DNA from: Bacteroidaceae bacterium
GTDB lineage: Bacteria > Bacteroidota > Bacteroidia > Bacteroidales > Bacteroidaceae
Reading direction: 5' to 3'
Assembly: GCA_024398615.1 (NCBI GenBank)
Contig: JAKSIU010000013.1
Span: 1 to 64,000, forward strand
Length of the DNA stretch: 64,000 nucleotides
Positions within the stretch are counted from its first letter, which is position 1; each line of letters begins with the position of its first letter. A program made the translations under genes and the position numbers. The notes beneath the pieces are model-generated. The model did no database searches, was not told the DNA's origin, and saw only the letters and a program-made list of their open reading frames with translations. Shown here in pieces: positions 1 to 8,766 of this stretch.

Positions 1-11
1 AGGCATTCTGG

Positions 12-27
12 TTGCAGGTTTGGCAAA
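12..27 (+). repeat. 16-bp direct repeat upstream of the HUH transposase-like gene
   Basis: TTGCAGGTTTGGCAAA occurs here and again in the same orientation at 1218-1233, so the pair brackets the Y1-transposase-like gene. Partial inverted copies (GCCAAAC) lie near 112-118 and 1182-1188. Such short palindromic repeats around a single-copy HUH gene are typical of REP sequences flanking a RAYT gene. The identity is read directly; the REP interpretation is inference. Confidence 0.6.
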
Positions 28-144
28 CTCTTGAAAAAGTTTTGCAATCGGCCAAATAAATGATTACTTTCGCAACCACTGAATCGGCTATTACCTGTAA
101 CAGGCCGTTCGCCAAACAGATTAATCTTAAATACGATAATACCA

Positions 145-1173
145 ATGAAAACAGCAAAACATCTTTGTTTCACCTCACACAGGGAGGTTATGATGCGTAA
201 TGCGCATGACGTGGGAGTAATGGTAAACCTGCTTGCCATGAATTCATGGAAACACAAGATTCAGATCCTTGCCGATTGTGAAATGTCCACACACGTTCAC
301 CTGATTGTAATAGGGGAGCATGTTGAGGCATCGGACTTTATCAGGGATGTACGCAAGCAATACACATGGCATGTCAATACGAAATACGGTCGTCCCAACG
401 GCATCCGATTTGGCGAAAAAGGTTTTTTCGAGCTAGACATTTACGGTAGCAGCCATATACAGACGGCATTGAGTTACGTCTTGAGAAATCCGCTCCATCA
501 CGGAGTTACGGTTACACCTTTTGCCTATCCGTATTCGTCAGTCAATGACATTTATCCAATGGAAATGGGTAAACATGAGCGGCCTCATCTGGATGACGGC
601 AGGCATTCCGAACTGCGTCTGATGCGTGACGGCCGATGGCGGAAACATGAAAGCGGCAAATCGCAGATTATTGGAAGTGAATTGATTGACTCGCACAGCA
701 CGATTGCCGGTTTCCTTCCGCGCAATGCTTCGTGGCCCGATGAATGGAAAATGTCGAAAGACGGAGTGTTCCTGCGCCCATGCTTTGAGGAACTCAGGCA
801 GACGGAAATGCTGTTCGTCTCACCGGGAGCATTCCAGTTCTGCATGTTCCGCAAGTCCGATGAAAACTGGCTGCAGGAACAGAATCTTGATGCCAACGGT
901 CTGCCGCCAATCGAACTGTCCTGTATAGAACCGTTTTCCGGACAACAGCAACTCATGCAGTACAAAGCGAATGAGAAGGCATCGGCATTCAGGAAATCCG
1001 CTCCAGACGACTTTGAGATATGCCGGATTGTTGACCACGATATGGTTCCCGCATTCAAATGTCATTCTGTTTACGAACTGAGTGACGCTCAAAAAAGCAC
1101 GGCGCGTGCAATACTGGTTCACGAAATGCATATTTCAGAAACGCAGGCCGAACGATGCGTACCCATGCCATGA
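145..1173 (+). CDS. HUH (Y1) transposase-like protein, RAYT type
   Basis: The N-terminal part (residues 1-140) reads as a Y1_Tnp domain: the HUH metal-binding motif is His-Val-His at residues 50-52 in the MSTHVHLIV context, a candidate catalytic tyrosine is Tyr73 (RKQYTWH), and the family-typical YVLRNPLHHGV stretch lies at 111-121. Proteins of this family nick single-stranded DNA through a 5'-phosphotyrosine bond. Those not bounded by IS200/IS605 ends are usually REP-associated (RAYT) and move short palindromic repeats. The protein is 342 aa, longer than the roughly 150-200 aa usual for the bare domain, and I do not recognise its C-terminal 200 residues. It is flanked by a 16-bp direct repeat. 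It faces the export operon convergently, with 91 bp between the two stops. Family call is good; activity is inferred. Confidence 0.75.
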   Translation: MKTAKHLCFTSHREVMMRNAHDVGVMVNLLAMNSWKHKIQILADCEMSTHVHLIVIGEHVEASDFIRDVRKQYTWHVNTKYGRPNGIRFGEKGFFELDIYGSSHIQTALSYVLRNPLHHGVTVTPFAYPYSSVNDIYPMEMGKHERPHLDDGRHSELRLMRDGRWRKHESGKSQIIGSELIDSHSTIAGFLPRNASWPDEWKMSKDGVFLRPCFEELRQTEMLFVSPGAFQFCMFRKSDENWLQEQNLDANGLPPIELSCIEPFSGQQQLMQYKANEKASAFRKSAPDDFEICRIVDHDMVPAFKCHSVYELSDAQKSTARAILVHEMHISETQAERCVPMP

Positions 1174-1177
1174 CTGT

Positions 1178-1233
1178 GGCCAAACTTGCAGCCAGACGCC
1201 CGTCTATCGCCGTTTCCTTGCAGGTTTGGCAAA
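1178..1233. repeat. REP-like imperfect inverted repeat downstream of the HUH gene
   Basis: GGCCAAACTTGCAG near 1181-1194 faces TTGCAGGTTTGGCAAA at 1218-1233. The arms pair with about two mismatches over 13 bases around a GC-rich centre. The right arm is the second copy of the 16-bp repeat at 12-27. The structure may also end transcription of the two convergent genes, although there is no T-run. Confidence 0.5.
1218..1233 (+). repeat. 16-bp direct repeat downstream of the HUH gene
   Basis: Exact second copy of TTGCAGGTTTGGCAAA (first at 12-27), 45 bp after the HUH gene stop. Confidence 0.6.
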
Positions 1234-1264
1234 AACGCAGGGAAAGCCAGACCCTCCAGTCCGG

Positions 1265-2515
1265 CTAGTTCAGGATCAGTTCGTCGGCATCGGAGATGCG
1301 TTCGTAGCCGGTGATGATGATTTCGTCACCGGGCTGCAGGCCGTCCGTGATTTCGTAGTGGCGGGGGTTCTGGCGGCCTATGCTTACTGGTACGCGCACC
1401 GCATGGGTGTGGGCGGCGTTGACCTTGAATACCCACTGGCCGTGGGTGTAGTTGTAGAAGTTGCCCTTGGGGACTACCACTGACTGCTCCTGACCGCCCA
1501 GCTCGATGCGGGCCTGGTAGCTCTTGCCAATGCGGGCGTTGTCGGGCATGGAGTCGGTGAACACAAGGAACACATCGAACTGGCCGCCCTTGATTTCAGG
1601 CACGATGCTTGCAATGGTCATGGGGTAGGTCTTCTTTTCGTAGGTGATGGTGGCGGGCTGTCCGGCACTTATCTTGTCAATGTAGAACTCGTTTATGCCA
1701 AGGCGCATGCGGAAACTGTCCAGACGCTTGACATCGGCAATGGCTGTACCGGCCGATATGCGCTGGCTGGGTTCCACTGCCAGTCCGCTCAGCTGGCCGT
1801 CGGCCGGGGCTGTAACCACAAGGTCGTTCAGGCGGGCCTCAGCGCGTTCCAGCTTCAGGCGGGCTTCACGTAGACCGTCCTCCAGCTCCTCACGGCGGAT
1901 CACGTTCAGCACCGAGTCCTGACGGCGGCTCTCAAGCTGCAGGCGTTCGGTTTCCATCTTGTAGCGGTATTCCTCATCGGCCACCTCCATCTGCGCCTTG
2001 CTGCGTATGCCCATGCGGTACTCCTCAAGGGCCAGGTCGTGCTGTTTCTCCAAGCGGCCCAGTTCATATTGCGTCTGCAGCATGCTCTGGCTCAGAGTCA
2101 GGCTGCGCTGCTCCATTTCAATCATGCTGGTCCGGTACGAGCGGTTCTGGCGCCGCCACGATTCGCGCTCGCTCTCAATGGTGCGCTCCAGCTCGGGATC
2201 GCTCATAACCAGAATGGTGTCGCCCCTGCTTACCATGGCACCATCCTGGCACAGGACCTGCTCAACGTAGCCGCTCTCACGCGTATAGACCTTTATTGAC
2301 TGTATGGGCTGCAGCGTGCCGTCGGCATTCACGTATTCCGAAAACTCACTGCCGGTGACCGTTGCAAACTGCACGCTCTCGCTGTTGACACGCAGCACCT
2401 TTGGCCCTGTCGAGACCTTGATGAGAAGTATTATGAGGCCGATGCCGAGCATGCCTGCAACAATGTGAATGCGGTACTTCACGTACCATTTCTTTGGTGG
2501 AAGTTTATAGTCCAT
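1265..2515 (-). CDS. HlyD/MFP-family membrane fusion (periplasmic adaptor) protein
   Basis: This 416-aa adaptor links an inner-membrane transporter to an outer-membrane TolC channel. One N-terminal membrane anchor (about residues 13-36, VAGMLGIGLIILLI) is followed by a lipoyl-like half motif (GYVEQVLCQDGAMVSRGDTILVM), a long coiled-coil hairpin rich in Glu, Arg and Leu (about 110-230), the second lipoyl half (VVTAPADGQLSGL) and beta-barrel domains. Its start overlaps the end of the upstream TolC-like gene by 11 nt, so the two are co-translated. Families of this kind usually sit with an ABC or RND pump gene. None follows here, because the next feature is the convergent HUH gene. The cognate pump must be elsewhere or has been lost. 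Confidence 0.88.
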   Translation of the reverse strand: MDYKLPPKKWYVKYRIHIVAGMLGIGLIILLIKVSTGPKVLRVNSESVQFATVTGSEFSEYVNADGTLQPIQSIKVYTRESGYVEQVLCQDGAMVSRGDTILVMSDPELERTIESERESWRRQNRSYRTSMIEMEQRSLTLSQSMLQTQYELGRLEKQHDLALEEYRMGIRSKAQMEVADEEYRYKMETERLQLESRRQDSVLNVIRREELEDGLREARLKLERAEARLNDLVVTAPADGQLSGLAVEPSQRISAGTAIADVKRLDSFRMRLGINEFYIDKISAGQPATITYEKKTYPMTIASIVPEIKGGQFDVFLVFTDSMPDNARIGKSYQARIELGGQEQSVVVPKGNFYNYTHGQWVFKVNAAHTHAVRVPVSIGRQNPRHYEITDGLQPGDEIIITGYERISDADELILN

Positions 2516-3977
2516 TTTCTATCTCGTGTTCTATTGTTGAATCCCGTTCAAAATCGTAACCCGTCATGCTGCGTATGGTGTAGTAGAGCTGCCAGTAGCG
2601 GCTCAGGGCCGATATGTATCCGCGGTATGCGCTGTCCTTGGCCGTGATGGCCTCGTTGAGTTCCAGCATGGTCGAGTTGCCCGTAATATACATGTGGTGC
2701 GCCACATCATAGCGGTGCTGTGCCGTCTGCATGGTGCGCCTTGCAATGTCAACCTGCCGTTCCTGGCTGTTGAACTGGCTCACCGCACGCATGACGGTCT
2801 TCTCAAACGACACGCGGCTCTGCTCATTGCGCAGTCTGGTCAGTTCCAGATTGTTCTCGGCAATCTTGACCCGTCCGCGTCCGCGTCCCCAGTCAAGGAT
2901 GGGAATACCCAGTGACACGCTGACTGCCTGCTCATCATTCAGGTTCCGCATGCTTTCCGGCAGTTCTTCGGCCGTCTGTGCAAGTCCAAGACGCATGTAT
3001 ATCGATGCCCTGAGACCTGTCTGTGACTTGTAATATGCCAGATTGCTCTCGCTGTTTATCAGGTTCAGCTCCATGGCGTCAATGTCCGGACTGTTCTGTT
3101 CGGCCAGCGCCAGCGCCTCATCGAATGGAACGGTAAAGTGAGGGATGCTGTCATCGGTCACCACCTGAATTACCATGTCCGATGGCAGGTTCAGGAAGTT
3201 GCGCAGGGCATCGGTCGCATCGTCAAGACCTGTCCGGGCCGATATGATTCCCGTCTCCTCGCCTAGCAGACGCAGCTCCAGCTGCAGCAGTTCGTTTTCA
3301 GTTATAGTGCCAATGTCATATCGGCCTTTGCCAAATGAGTACAGCGTGTCGGCCGCGGCATAGTTCAGCGTGGCAATCTCCATATCGGTCTGGGCCGATA
3401 CCAACGCGAAGAAGTACGATACGGCCTGGCTTGCCACCAGTTCCAAGGTCTCGGCATACTCCTTGCGGGCCATGCGGTAGGACAGGGGCTCTATCCTGCG
3501 CTCCCACTTGAAGGAGTTGTAGCCGTTCAGACTTTGCGATATGCTGAGCTGCAGCGGTTGCGAGTAGTAGTTGTGCGTCCGGCTGTTACCGAACTGGTCC
3601 AGACGGCTCACCGATCCGGACAGCGACATCGTACCTCCGGTGAACCAGATGTTCTGTGAAAGGTCCAGATTCAGGTTGCTGTGCACGCTGTTTGTGCGCA
3701 CGTACTTTTCGGTTCCGTCAGGCAGAGTCACGGAACTGGTGCTGCGGTTCAGTGACGGACTTGCCGACAGCGACAGCGATGGCAGGTATTCGGCCCTGTA
3801 GCTCTTGTAACTGAGCTGTGCCGATTCGAAGTTGCCGCGCGCCTGCACGGCCTGTGGCGATGACTCCTGCGCCATGCGTATGACATCGGCCATACTCAGA
3901 CGGATGGTTTCAGGCCGGACGCATGTGGGGAGGGCAACCAGCAGAAGCAGTGATAATCTGATGCGTTTCATAATCAT
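2505..3977 (-). CDS. TolC-family outer-membrane efflux protein
   Basis: The 490-aa protein begins with a hydrophobic signal (MIMKRIRLSLLLLVALPTCV) and contains two repeats of the OEP fold: long amphipathic helical stretches (for example residues 170-260 and 375-455) alternating with short beta-strand segments such as the Ser/Leu-rich SLSLSASPSLNRS near 64-76. It would form the outer-membrane and periplasmic tunnel of a tripartite exporter. It is the first gene of a two-gene operon with the HlyD-type adaptor downstream. The start may be the first Met or the third residue (3971). The substrate cannot be inferred. Confidence 0.9.
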   Translation of the reverse strand: MIMKRIRLSLLLLVALPTCVRPETIRLSMADVIRMAQESSPQAVQARGNFESAQLSYKSYRAEYLPSLSLSASPSLNRSTSSVTLPDGTEKYVRTNSVHSNLNLDLSQNIWFTGGTMSLSGSVSRLDQFGNSRTHNYYSQPLQLSISQSLNGYNSFKWERRIEPLSYRMARKEYAETLELVASQAVSYFFALVSAQTDMEIATLNYAAADTLYSFGKGRYDIGTITENELLQLELRLLGEETGIISARTGLDDATDALRNFLNLPSDMVIQVVTDDSIPHFTVPFDEALALAEQNSPDIDAMELNLINSESNLAYYKSQTGLRASIYMRLGLAQTAEELPESMRNLNDEQAVSVSLGIPILDWGRGRGRVKIAENNLELTRLRNEQSRVSFEKTVMRAVSQFNSQERQVDIARRTMQTAQHRYDVAHHMYITGNSTMLELNEAITAKDSAYRGYISALSRYWQLYYTIRSMTGYDFERDSTIEHEIENGL

Positions 3978-4095
3978 GCACCAAAATTATTGTTGCAGGA
4001 AACCAGTATGGCAGCAATTATGCATGAAAAGACGTTTCTGCCTGAAAATTGTCCAATTATTTGACACTTTTGTCATTGCATGCTCATAATATGCG

Positions 4096-4112
4096 TATTT
4101 TGTGTAAGTTTG
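4096..4112 (+). promoter_or_regulatory. Bacteroidetes -7-like element before the GH2 gene
   Basis: TAAGTTTG (4105-4112) matches the TAnnTTTG -7 consensus, 43 nt before the GH2 start. The whole 17-mer TATTTTGTGTAAGTTTG is repeated exactly at 12074-12090 ahead of another gene. No convincing TTTG -33 box lies at the usual spacing in either place, so an alternative sigma factor or activator is possible. Confidence 0.45.
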
Positions 4113-4155
4113 CGATATTGAATATTGAAAGATCAACTTTAAATACTTTACGGTT

Positions 4156-7100
4156 ATGATGAAAAAGCCGCTGCTGTCTGCAGCTCTCATGATTCCCCTA
4201 TGCGTCTGTGCCCAGAACAAACCGTTCCTGGAGGACCTTCCTTATTACATTGAGAACCTGGAGGTGTTCGGCCTTGGTCAGGAGGACGGACGTGCATTCC
4301 ACATTCCGTCAAGGAACATTTCTCTGAACGGGAAATGGAAGTTCATGTTCCTTGAGAGTCCCAATGATGTTCCAAAGGATTTCTTCTCCCCGTCATTCAA
4401 TGACCGCAAGTGGGCGTACATCGATGTACCTTCCAACTGGGAGATGCAGGGCTACGGCCAGGCGTTGTTCCGCAACGTGTCGGCTCCGTTCGCAATCAAC
4501 AATCCGCGCGGAAGAATGGGCAATCCGGCTCCGTATTCGGTGACTCCGCCTGAAGTGCCTATGGATGTCAACCATACCGGTGCATACAGGACAACGTTCA
4601 ATGTTCCTTCATCATGGAAGGGCGATCAGGTATTCCTGCGTTTCGAGAAGGTGGCATCGGCCTCATTCGTGTGGATCAACGGCCAGCAGGTAGGTTACAA
4701 CGAGGGTGCGCAGGAACCGTCGGAATACAATGTCACAAAGTACATCAAACCGGGCAGGAACACTCTGGCGGTTCTGGTGCTGAAATACAGTGACGGCTTC
4801 TATCTTGAGGGACAGGACTATTGGAGACTGGCCGGAATATTCGATGACGTGACTCTGTACGCCACTCCCGATTCCAGAATATGGGACTATCAGGCAATCA
4901 CCGAATTCGACAACACGTTCACCGATTCCAAGGTCAGCCTTGATGTTGACCTGAGGGCTTACGGCAACTCTTACAACGGATATTCGCTGACCGCGCAGAT
5001 AGCAAAGGACGGCAATGCAGTCGCAACCATGTCGGAAAAAGGCATTTCCATTCCGGCAGGGGGCAGCACGGTGGTGAAGTTCAACACCACGGTCAAGTCA
5101 CCGGCAAAGTGGACTGCCGAGACCCCGAATCTGTATAGTCTTACAATGACTCTGAGCGATGCCGATGGCCGTGTCGTGGACAGCATGACCAAGAACATGG
5201 GCTTCAAGAAAACCGAAATCAAGGACGGCGTGTTCTATCTGAACGGACAGCCCATCAAGGTCAATGCCCAGTGTTCGCACATGCAGCATCCGGTTCTGGG
5301 ACATGCCATGGATATGGAGACGGTACGCAAGGATATGGAAATCCTGAAGCAGTTCGGATTCAATGCCGTAAGGACTTCCCATTATCCTCCTGTCAACGAG
5401 TATCTTGATCTGGCCGATGAATACGGACTCTACATTATTGACGAGACCGGCGATGAGGCTCATGCTACCGAGTGGGTGTCGAATATGCCCGAGTTCATTC
5501 CAATGTATCAGGAAAGAGTCCGTCAGATGGTGCTGCGTGACCGCAACCATCCGTGTGTCCTGTTCTGGAGCGCAGGTAACGAGTCGGGCGAAGGTCCTGA
5601 CATTGCCGAGGTCGTGAAGGAAGGCCGCAAATATGATCCTACACGTTATTGGATGTACGGAGGCAATGCCGCCAAGAATGCTGCCGAGGATATTATAGGA
5701 CCGCGATATCCTACACCTCTGGAGCATGAGGTCCAGTACGGACTTGATACAAACGAGAAGAGACCGTCATTCATGGATGAGTATCTCTCCGTTGCAGGTA
5801 ACGGTGGCGGAGGCTTTGACGATTTCTGGCGCGAAATAGATGCACATCCCAATCTGATGGGTGGTGCGGTCTGGGATTTTGTAAGCCCGGGTCTGCTCCA
5901 GCCGGTAAGGACACTGGAGGACAAGTCTCCATACAATACCAAGGCCAATATCATGGGCAATGCCAGACTTTCCAAGGGCAAGACCGGCATGGCTGTCGAT
6001 CTGGGCAAGTCTGACCAGTGGGTTCAGGTCTACCGCAGCAACGGAGTGGAGATAAGCGGAAACAAGCTTACTCTGACTCTTGACATATTCCCGCGTTCAT
6101 ACAACAAGAGCGGCGGATACATGATAACAAAGGGTAACAACCAGTACGGCCTGAAGCAGAACGGTGCCGACAGGCTGGAGTTCTACATTGACACCGGTTC
6201 AAGAAAGAGCCTGACAGCAACTCTTCCGGAAGACTGGGAGAACAAGTGGCACAATGTGACAGCCGTCTATGATTCTGAAAACATGTTCATCTATATTGAT
6301 GGCGAACAGGTGGCAAGTCAGGCTGCATCGGGCCAGATAAGGAATCTTCCGCTTTCAGTCTGCATAGGACGTAACGAGGAGAGAAACGGCCAGGATACCA
6401 ACGAGTACATTGCCGATGCCCTTATTGACAACGTGGGCATTTTTGCCGATGCCATCACTCCCGACAAGGGCTTTGATCCGTCGAAGGCCGGGCTGTGGCT
6501 GGATTTCGAGAAGGAAACCAATGAAGGCACGTTCTATTCGTACGGCATTGGCGCGAGAACATACGGCAGCATCTGGGCCGACAGGACTCCGCAGCCTGAG
6601 ATGTATCAGATGAAGAAGAGCATGCAGCCGCTTCAGTACGCTCTGCTTGATTCAAGAAATGGAACCGTCGAGATCCGTAACCGCCACAACTTTACAAACG
6701 CATCGGTCTACAACACCACATGGACCGTTACTGCCGATGACGAGGTGGTCGAGACCGGAACCATTGAACTTGACATTGAACCCATGCAGACAAAGGCGTT
6801 CACCATTCCTTATTCAAAGCCGTCAGCAAGACCGGGCAAGGAGTTCCGTCTTACCATAAGCACCACACTTGCCAAGGATGAAGTCTGGGCGAAGAAGGGT
6901 CACGAGGTTGCGTGGGAACAGTTTGAGATGCCTCAGTGGAACACGCCTGCACCCGCACCGGAAAAGCCGGCAGGAAGCGTGTCTGTCAAGAATGCCGATG
7001 GCAGGATAACCATTACAGGCCAGGGCTTCAGCTATGCCTTCGATGCTGCTACCGGAAATCTCCTTGAAATGGAGGCCAACGGTCAGAAGCTTCTTGTCCA

Positions 7101-7947
7101 GCCGCTTAAGCTCAATGTCTGGAGAGCTCCTGTAGCCAATGAGACCGATGGCTGGAATGCCTATTCATCACGTGCCGCCATGTCAAACAACAAGGGAGGT
7201 AACGGTGCCATAGGCCACAGCAACATGTTGGCTTCGATGTACTATTCTGCAGGACTTGACAAGGTGGGATTCGTTCCTGTTTCAGTAAATGCCCGCACAG
7301 TTGACGGATCGGCCTATATTGATGTCAGGGAACTGGCCATCTTCGGAGCTCAGAAGGAACAGCAGCTTGACGCGTACATAGTAGGTCGCGCCAGCACCGG
7401 AATAGAGAGCGTGTTTACATACAGAATTGATGCCGATGGCACCATTACGGTGAACCATCTGGTCAATCCTCAGGGCGAAATGCCTGCATGGCTGCCAAGA
7501 ATCGGTGTCTGCATGTCAATAGACAAGTCACTTGCCAACGTGGAGTGGTACGGACGCGGACCACAGGCATCGTATCCCGACAGGAAGTCCGGCTACCGCA
7601 TTGGCATCTACAGCACTACAGTCAGCGACATGTACGAACCTTACCTGATTCCTCAGGATTACGGTCTGAGAACCGACAACCGCTGGGTGCGCTTCACCAA
7701 TGCTGACGGCCTTGGCCTGCAGTTCAGCGTGAACGAGCCGTTCGCATTCAACGCATATCCTTATACTACTGAGAACCTGACAAAGAGCGTTTATCAGTAT
7801 CAGCTGGAGGAAAGCGATGACATTACTCTGAATCTCGACTACGCCACCAGTGGAGTGGGCTGTACTTCACGCGGCATATTCGACGCCTACAGGGCTTATC
7901 CAACCGGCTACAGCAGGACCATCACCATCCGTCTGCTGGGACGCTGA
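4156..7947 (+). CDS. Secreted GH2 beta-galactosidase-like enzyme with inserted LamG domain
   Basis: A signal peptide (MMKKPLLSAALMIPLCVCAQ) leads into the LacZ-type GH2 order: jelly-roll sugar-binding domain (about 50-240), Ig-like domain (245-355), TIM barrel (356 onward), and C-terminal Ig-like and beta-sandwich small-chain domains (about 960-1263). The acid/base is Glu476 in SAGNESGEG and the likely nucleophile is Glu542 in FMDEYLSVAGNG. At 1263 aa it exceeds the roughly 1000-1050 aa of LacZ because a concanavalin/LamG-like sandwich (about 600-775, with HNVTAVYD and IYIDGEQVA) is inserted in the barrel between the GGAVWDF strand and the closing YGSIWADRTPQPEMYQMKK segment. It probably removes terminal beta-galactosyl residues in the periplasm. 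Specificity is inferred from family only. Confidence 0.9.
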   Translation: MMKKPLLSAALMIPLCVCAQNKPFLEDLPYYIENLEVFGLGQEDGRAFHIPSRNISLNGKWKFMFLESPNDVPKDFFSPSFNDRKWAYIDVPSNWEMQGYGQALFRNVSAPFAINNPRGRMGNPAPYSVTPPEVPMDVNHTGAYRTTFNVPSSWKGDQVFLRFEKVASASFVWINGQQVGYNEGAQEPSEYNVTKYIKPGRNTLAVLVLKYSDGFYLEGQDYWRLAGIFDDVTLYATPDSRIWDYQAITEFDNTFTDSKVSLDVDLRAYGNSYNGYSLTAQIAKDGNAVATMSEKGISIPAGGSTVVKFNTTVKSPAKWTAETPNLYSLTMTLSDADGRVVDSMTKNMGFKKTEIKDGVFYLNGQPIKVNAQCSHMQHPVLGHAMDMETVRKDMEILKQFGFNAVRTSHYPPVNEYLDLADEYGLYIIDETGDEAHATEWVSNMPEFIPMYQERVRQMVLRDRNHPCVLFWSAGNESGEGPDIAEVVKEGRKYDPTRYWMYGGNAAKNAAEDIIGPRYPTPLEHEVQYGLDTNEKRPSFMDEYLSVAGNGGGGFDDFWREIDAHPNLMGGAVWDFVSPGLLQPVRTLEDKSPYNTKANIMGNARLSKGKTGMAVDLGKSDQWVQVYRSNGVEISGNKLTLTLDIFPRSYNKSGGYMITKGNNQYGLKQNGADRLEFYIDTGSRKSLTATLPEDWENKWHNVTAVYDSENMFIYIDGEQVASQAASGQIRNLPLSVCIGRNEERNGQDTNEYIADALIDNVGIFADAITPDKGFDPSKAGLWLDFEKETNEGTFYSYGIGARTYGSIWADRTPQPEMYQMKKSMQPLQYALLDSRNGTVEIRNRHNFTNASVYNTTWTVTADDEVVETGTIELDIEPMQTKAFTIPYSKPSARPGKEFRLTISTTLAKDEVWAKKGHEVAWEQFEMPQWNTPAPAPEKPAGSVSVKNADGRITITGQGFSYAFDAATGNLLEMEANGQKLLVQPLKLNVWRAPVANETDGWNAYSSRAAMSNNKGGNGAIGHSNMLASMYYSAGLDKVGFVPVSVNARTVDGSAYIDVRELAIFGAQKEQQLDAYIVGRASTGIESVFTYRIDADGTITVNHLVNPQGEMPAWLPRIGVCMSIDKSLANVEWYGRGPQASYPDRKSGYRIGIYSTTVSDMYEPYLIPQDYGLRTDNRWVRFTNADGLGLQFSVNEPFAFNAYPYTTENLTKSVYQYQLEESDDITLNLDYATSGVGCTSRGIFDAYRAYPTGYSRTITIRLLGR

Positions 7948-7975
7948 GAGTATTGGAATGATTGATTGATCGATC

Positions 7976-8035
7976 GGACGGAACAGGGGACAGGAACCGT
8001 TCAAGCCTGAACGGTTCCTGTCCCCTGTTCCGTCC
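7976..8035. repeat. REP-type palindrome, copy 1 (28-bp perfect stem), likely bidirectional terminator
   Basis: Arms 7976-8003 and 8008-8035 are exact reverse complements (28 bp) around a 4-nt AGCC loop. The stem carries the core GGGGACAGGAACCGTTC. A tandem repeat of TCCCCTGTTCCG continues to 8044. The same core forms an even longer palindrome at 48992-49060. Both copies lie between convergent genes. The GGAC-headed palindrome recalls REP elements moved by RAYT transposases. Terminator function is inferred from position and stem strength. Confidence 0.75.
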
Positions 8036-8348
8036 CCTGTTCCGATTGTCCTCTGTTCATCAGATTGCGGAGGGCCTGGCAGATGGCGGCATCGGATTTG
8101 ATAAGCCAGGTGGTATGGGGTTCCAGACTGCTGGGAATGGACTGCTGGAATTTGAAGATGGCCATGCTGTCATCATCGGCCAGAAACAGCTCTATCCTGT
8201 TGGGACCCATTGATATTGGACACAGGCGGGCCAGAATGTTTTCATGACCTGTGCTGATGAAATCGGCAAGCAGTCTGTCATCATCCTGCCCGAAATACAT
8301 GTCGTACTGTGTCATCTGGACTTTGCTTATGATTAATGTGGTGTTCAT
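8001..8348 (-). CDS. Hypothetical protein whose 3' end is encoded by the REP element
   Basis: A 115-aa reading frame starting at MNTTLIISKVQMTQYDMYFG. The frame is open further upstream, but those residues look non-coding. A well-composed middle (FISTGHENILARLCPISMGPNRIELFLADDDSMAIFKFQQS) suggests a real small soluble domain that I do not recognise. The last dozen or so residues (EQGTEQGTGTVQA) are translated from the left side of the REP palindrome, and the stop codon sits at the tip of the hairpin. The original C-terminus was probably replaced when the repeat inserted. An alternative start is M12 at 8315. Confidence 0.5.
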   Translation of the reverse strand: MNTTLIISKVQMTQYDMYFGQDDDRLLADFISTGHENILARLCPISMGPNRIELFLADDDSMAIFKFQQSIPSSLEPHTTWLIKSDAAICQALRNLMNRGQSEQGTEQGTGTVQA

Positions 8349-8416
8349 GATCTGTGCAAAATGAAAAAACTGTGTCTGATGGAAGATAAATGTCTGATGG
8401 AGAAAGACACTGCCGG

Positions 8417-8761
8417 TTAACATCTTAGCTGGTGTCTTGAGTAAACCCCAAGACACTTGGAATGACAGTTTGAGGTGAATGTGGAATATTGTGTTTCTGT
8501 CCAGCAGATTAGCGTTCTATTTGTGTTGTCCTGTGTTTGTCTGATGATTTTCTGAATACGTTTCTGAACGTTCCTGTACTGCTGGCTACATGTCTTTATG
8601 GTATAGCATTGCTGGATTTCATTCTGATTCCCGCACAAGCATAGTTGTGTATTTGCCATGCAACTGATGCAGTTGATGCAGTTGCTGTGGTCCTGGTATG
8701 AATCATCCTCATGGATTGTTGCAGACACAAGACAGACGAGAATCAGAATGATGTGTTTCAT
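8417..8761 (-). CDS. Possible small Cys-rich secreted protein, unrecognised
   Basis: The frame starts 5 nt after the stop of the superoxide reductase gene and opens with a signal-like segment (MKHIILILVCLVSATI). It then has a Cys-rich run (NCINCISCMANTQLCLC) encoded by near-repeats of TGCAACTG/TGCAGTTG, and a low-complexity tail. Nine or more cysteines in 114 residues could mean a metal-binding or disulfide-rich peptide, but codon choice and the tail look poor. A decayed gene is equally likely. No family recognised. Confidence 0.3.
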   Translation of the reverse strand: MKHIILILVCLVSATIHEDDSYQDHSNCINCISCMANTQLCLCGNQNEIQQCYTIKTCSQQYRNVQKRIQKIIRQTQDNTNRTLICWTETQYSTFTSNCHSKCLGVYSRHQLRC

Positions 8762-8766
8762 GGTCG

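Noticed and set aside
585..1131. Minus-strand frames opposite the HUH gene
   Set aside because: Antisense shadows with poor composition and no motif.
3987..4220. 77-aa minus-strand frame between the TolC and GH2 genes
   Set aside because: It covers the divergent promoter region and the GH2 start and has no coding character.
8660..8690. Short tandem repeat TGATGCAGTTGATGCAGTTG as a possible CRISPR or satellite
   Set aside because: Only two to three units of about 9 nt without spacers.
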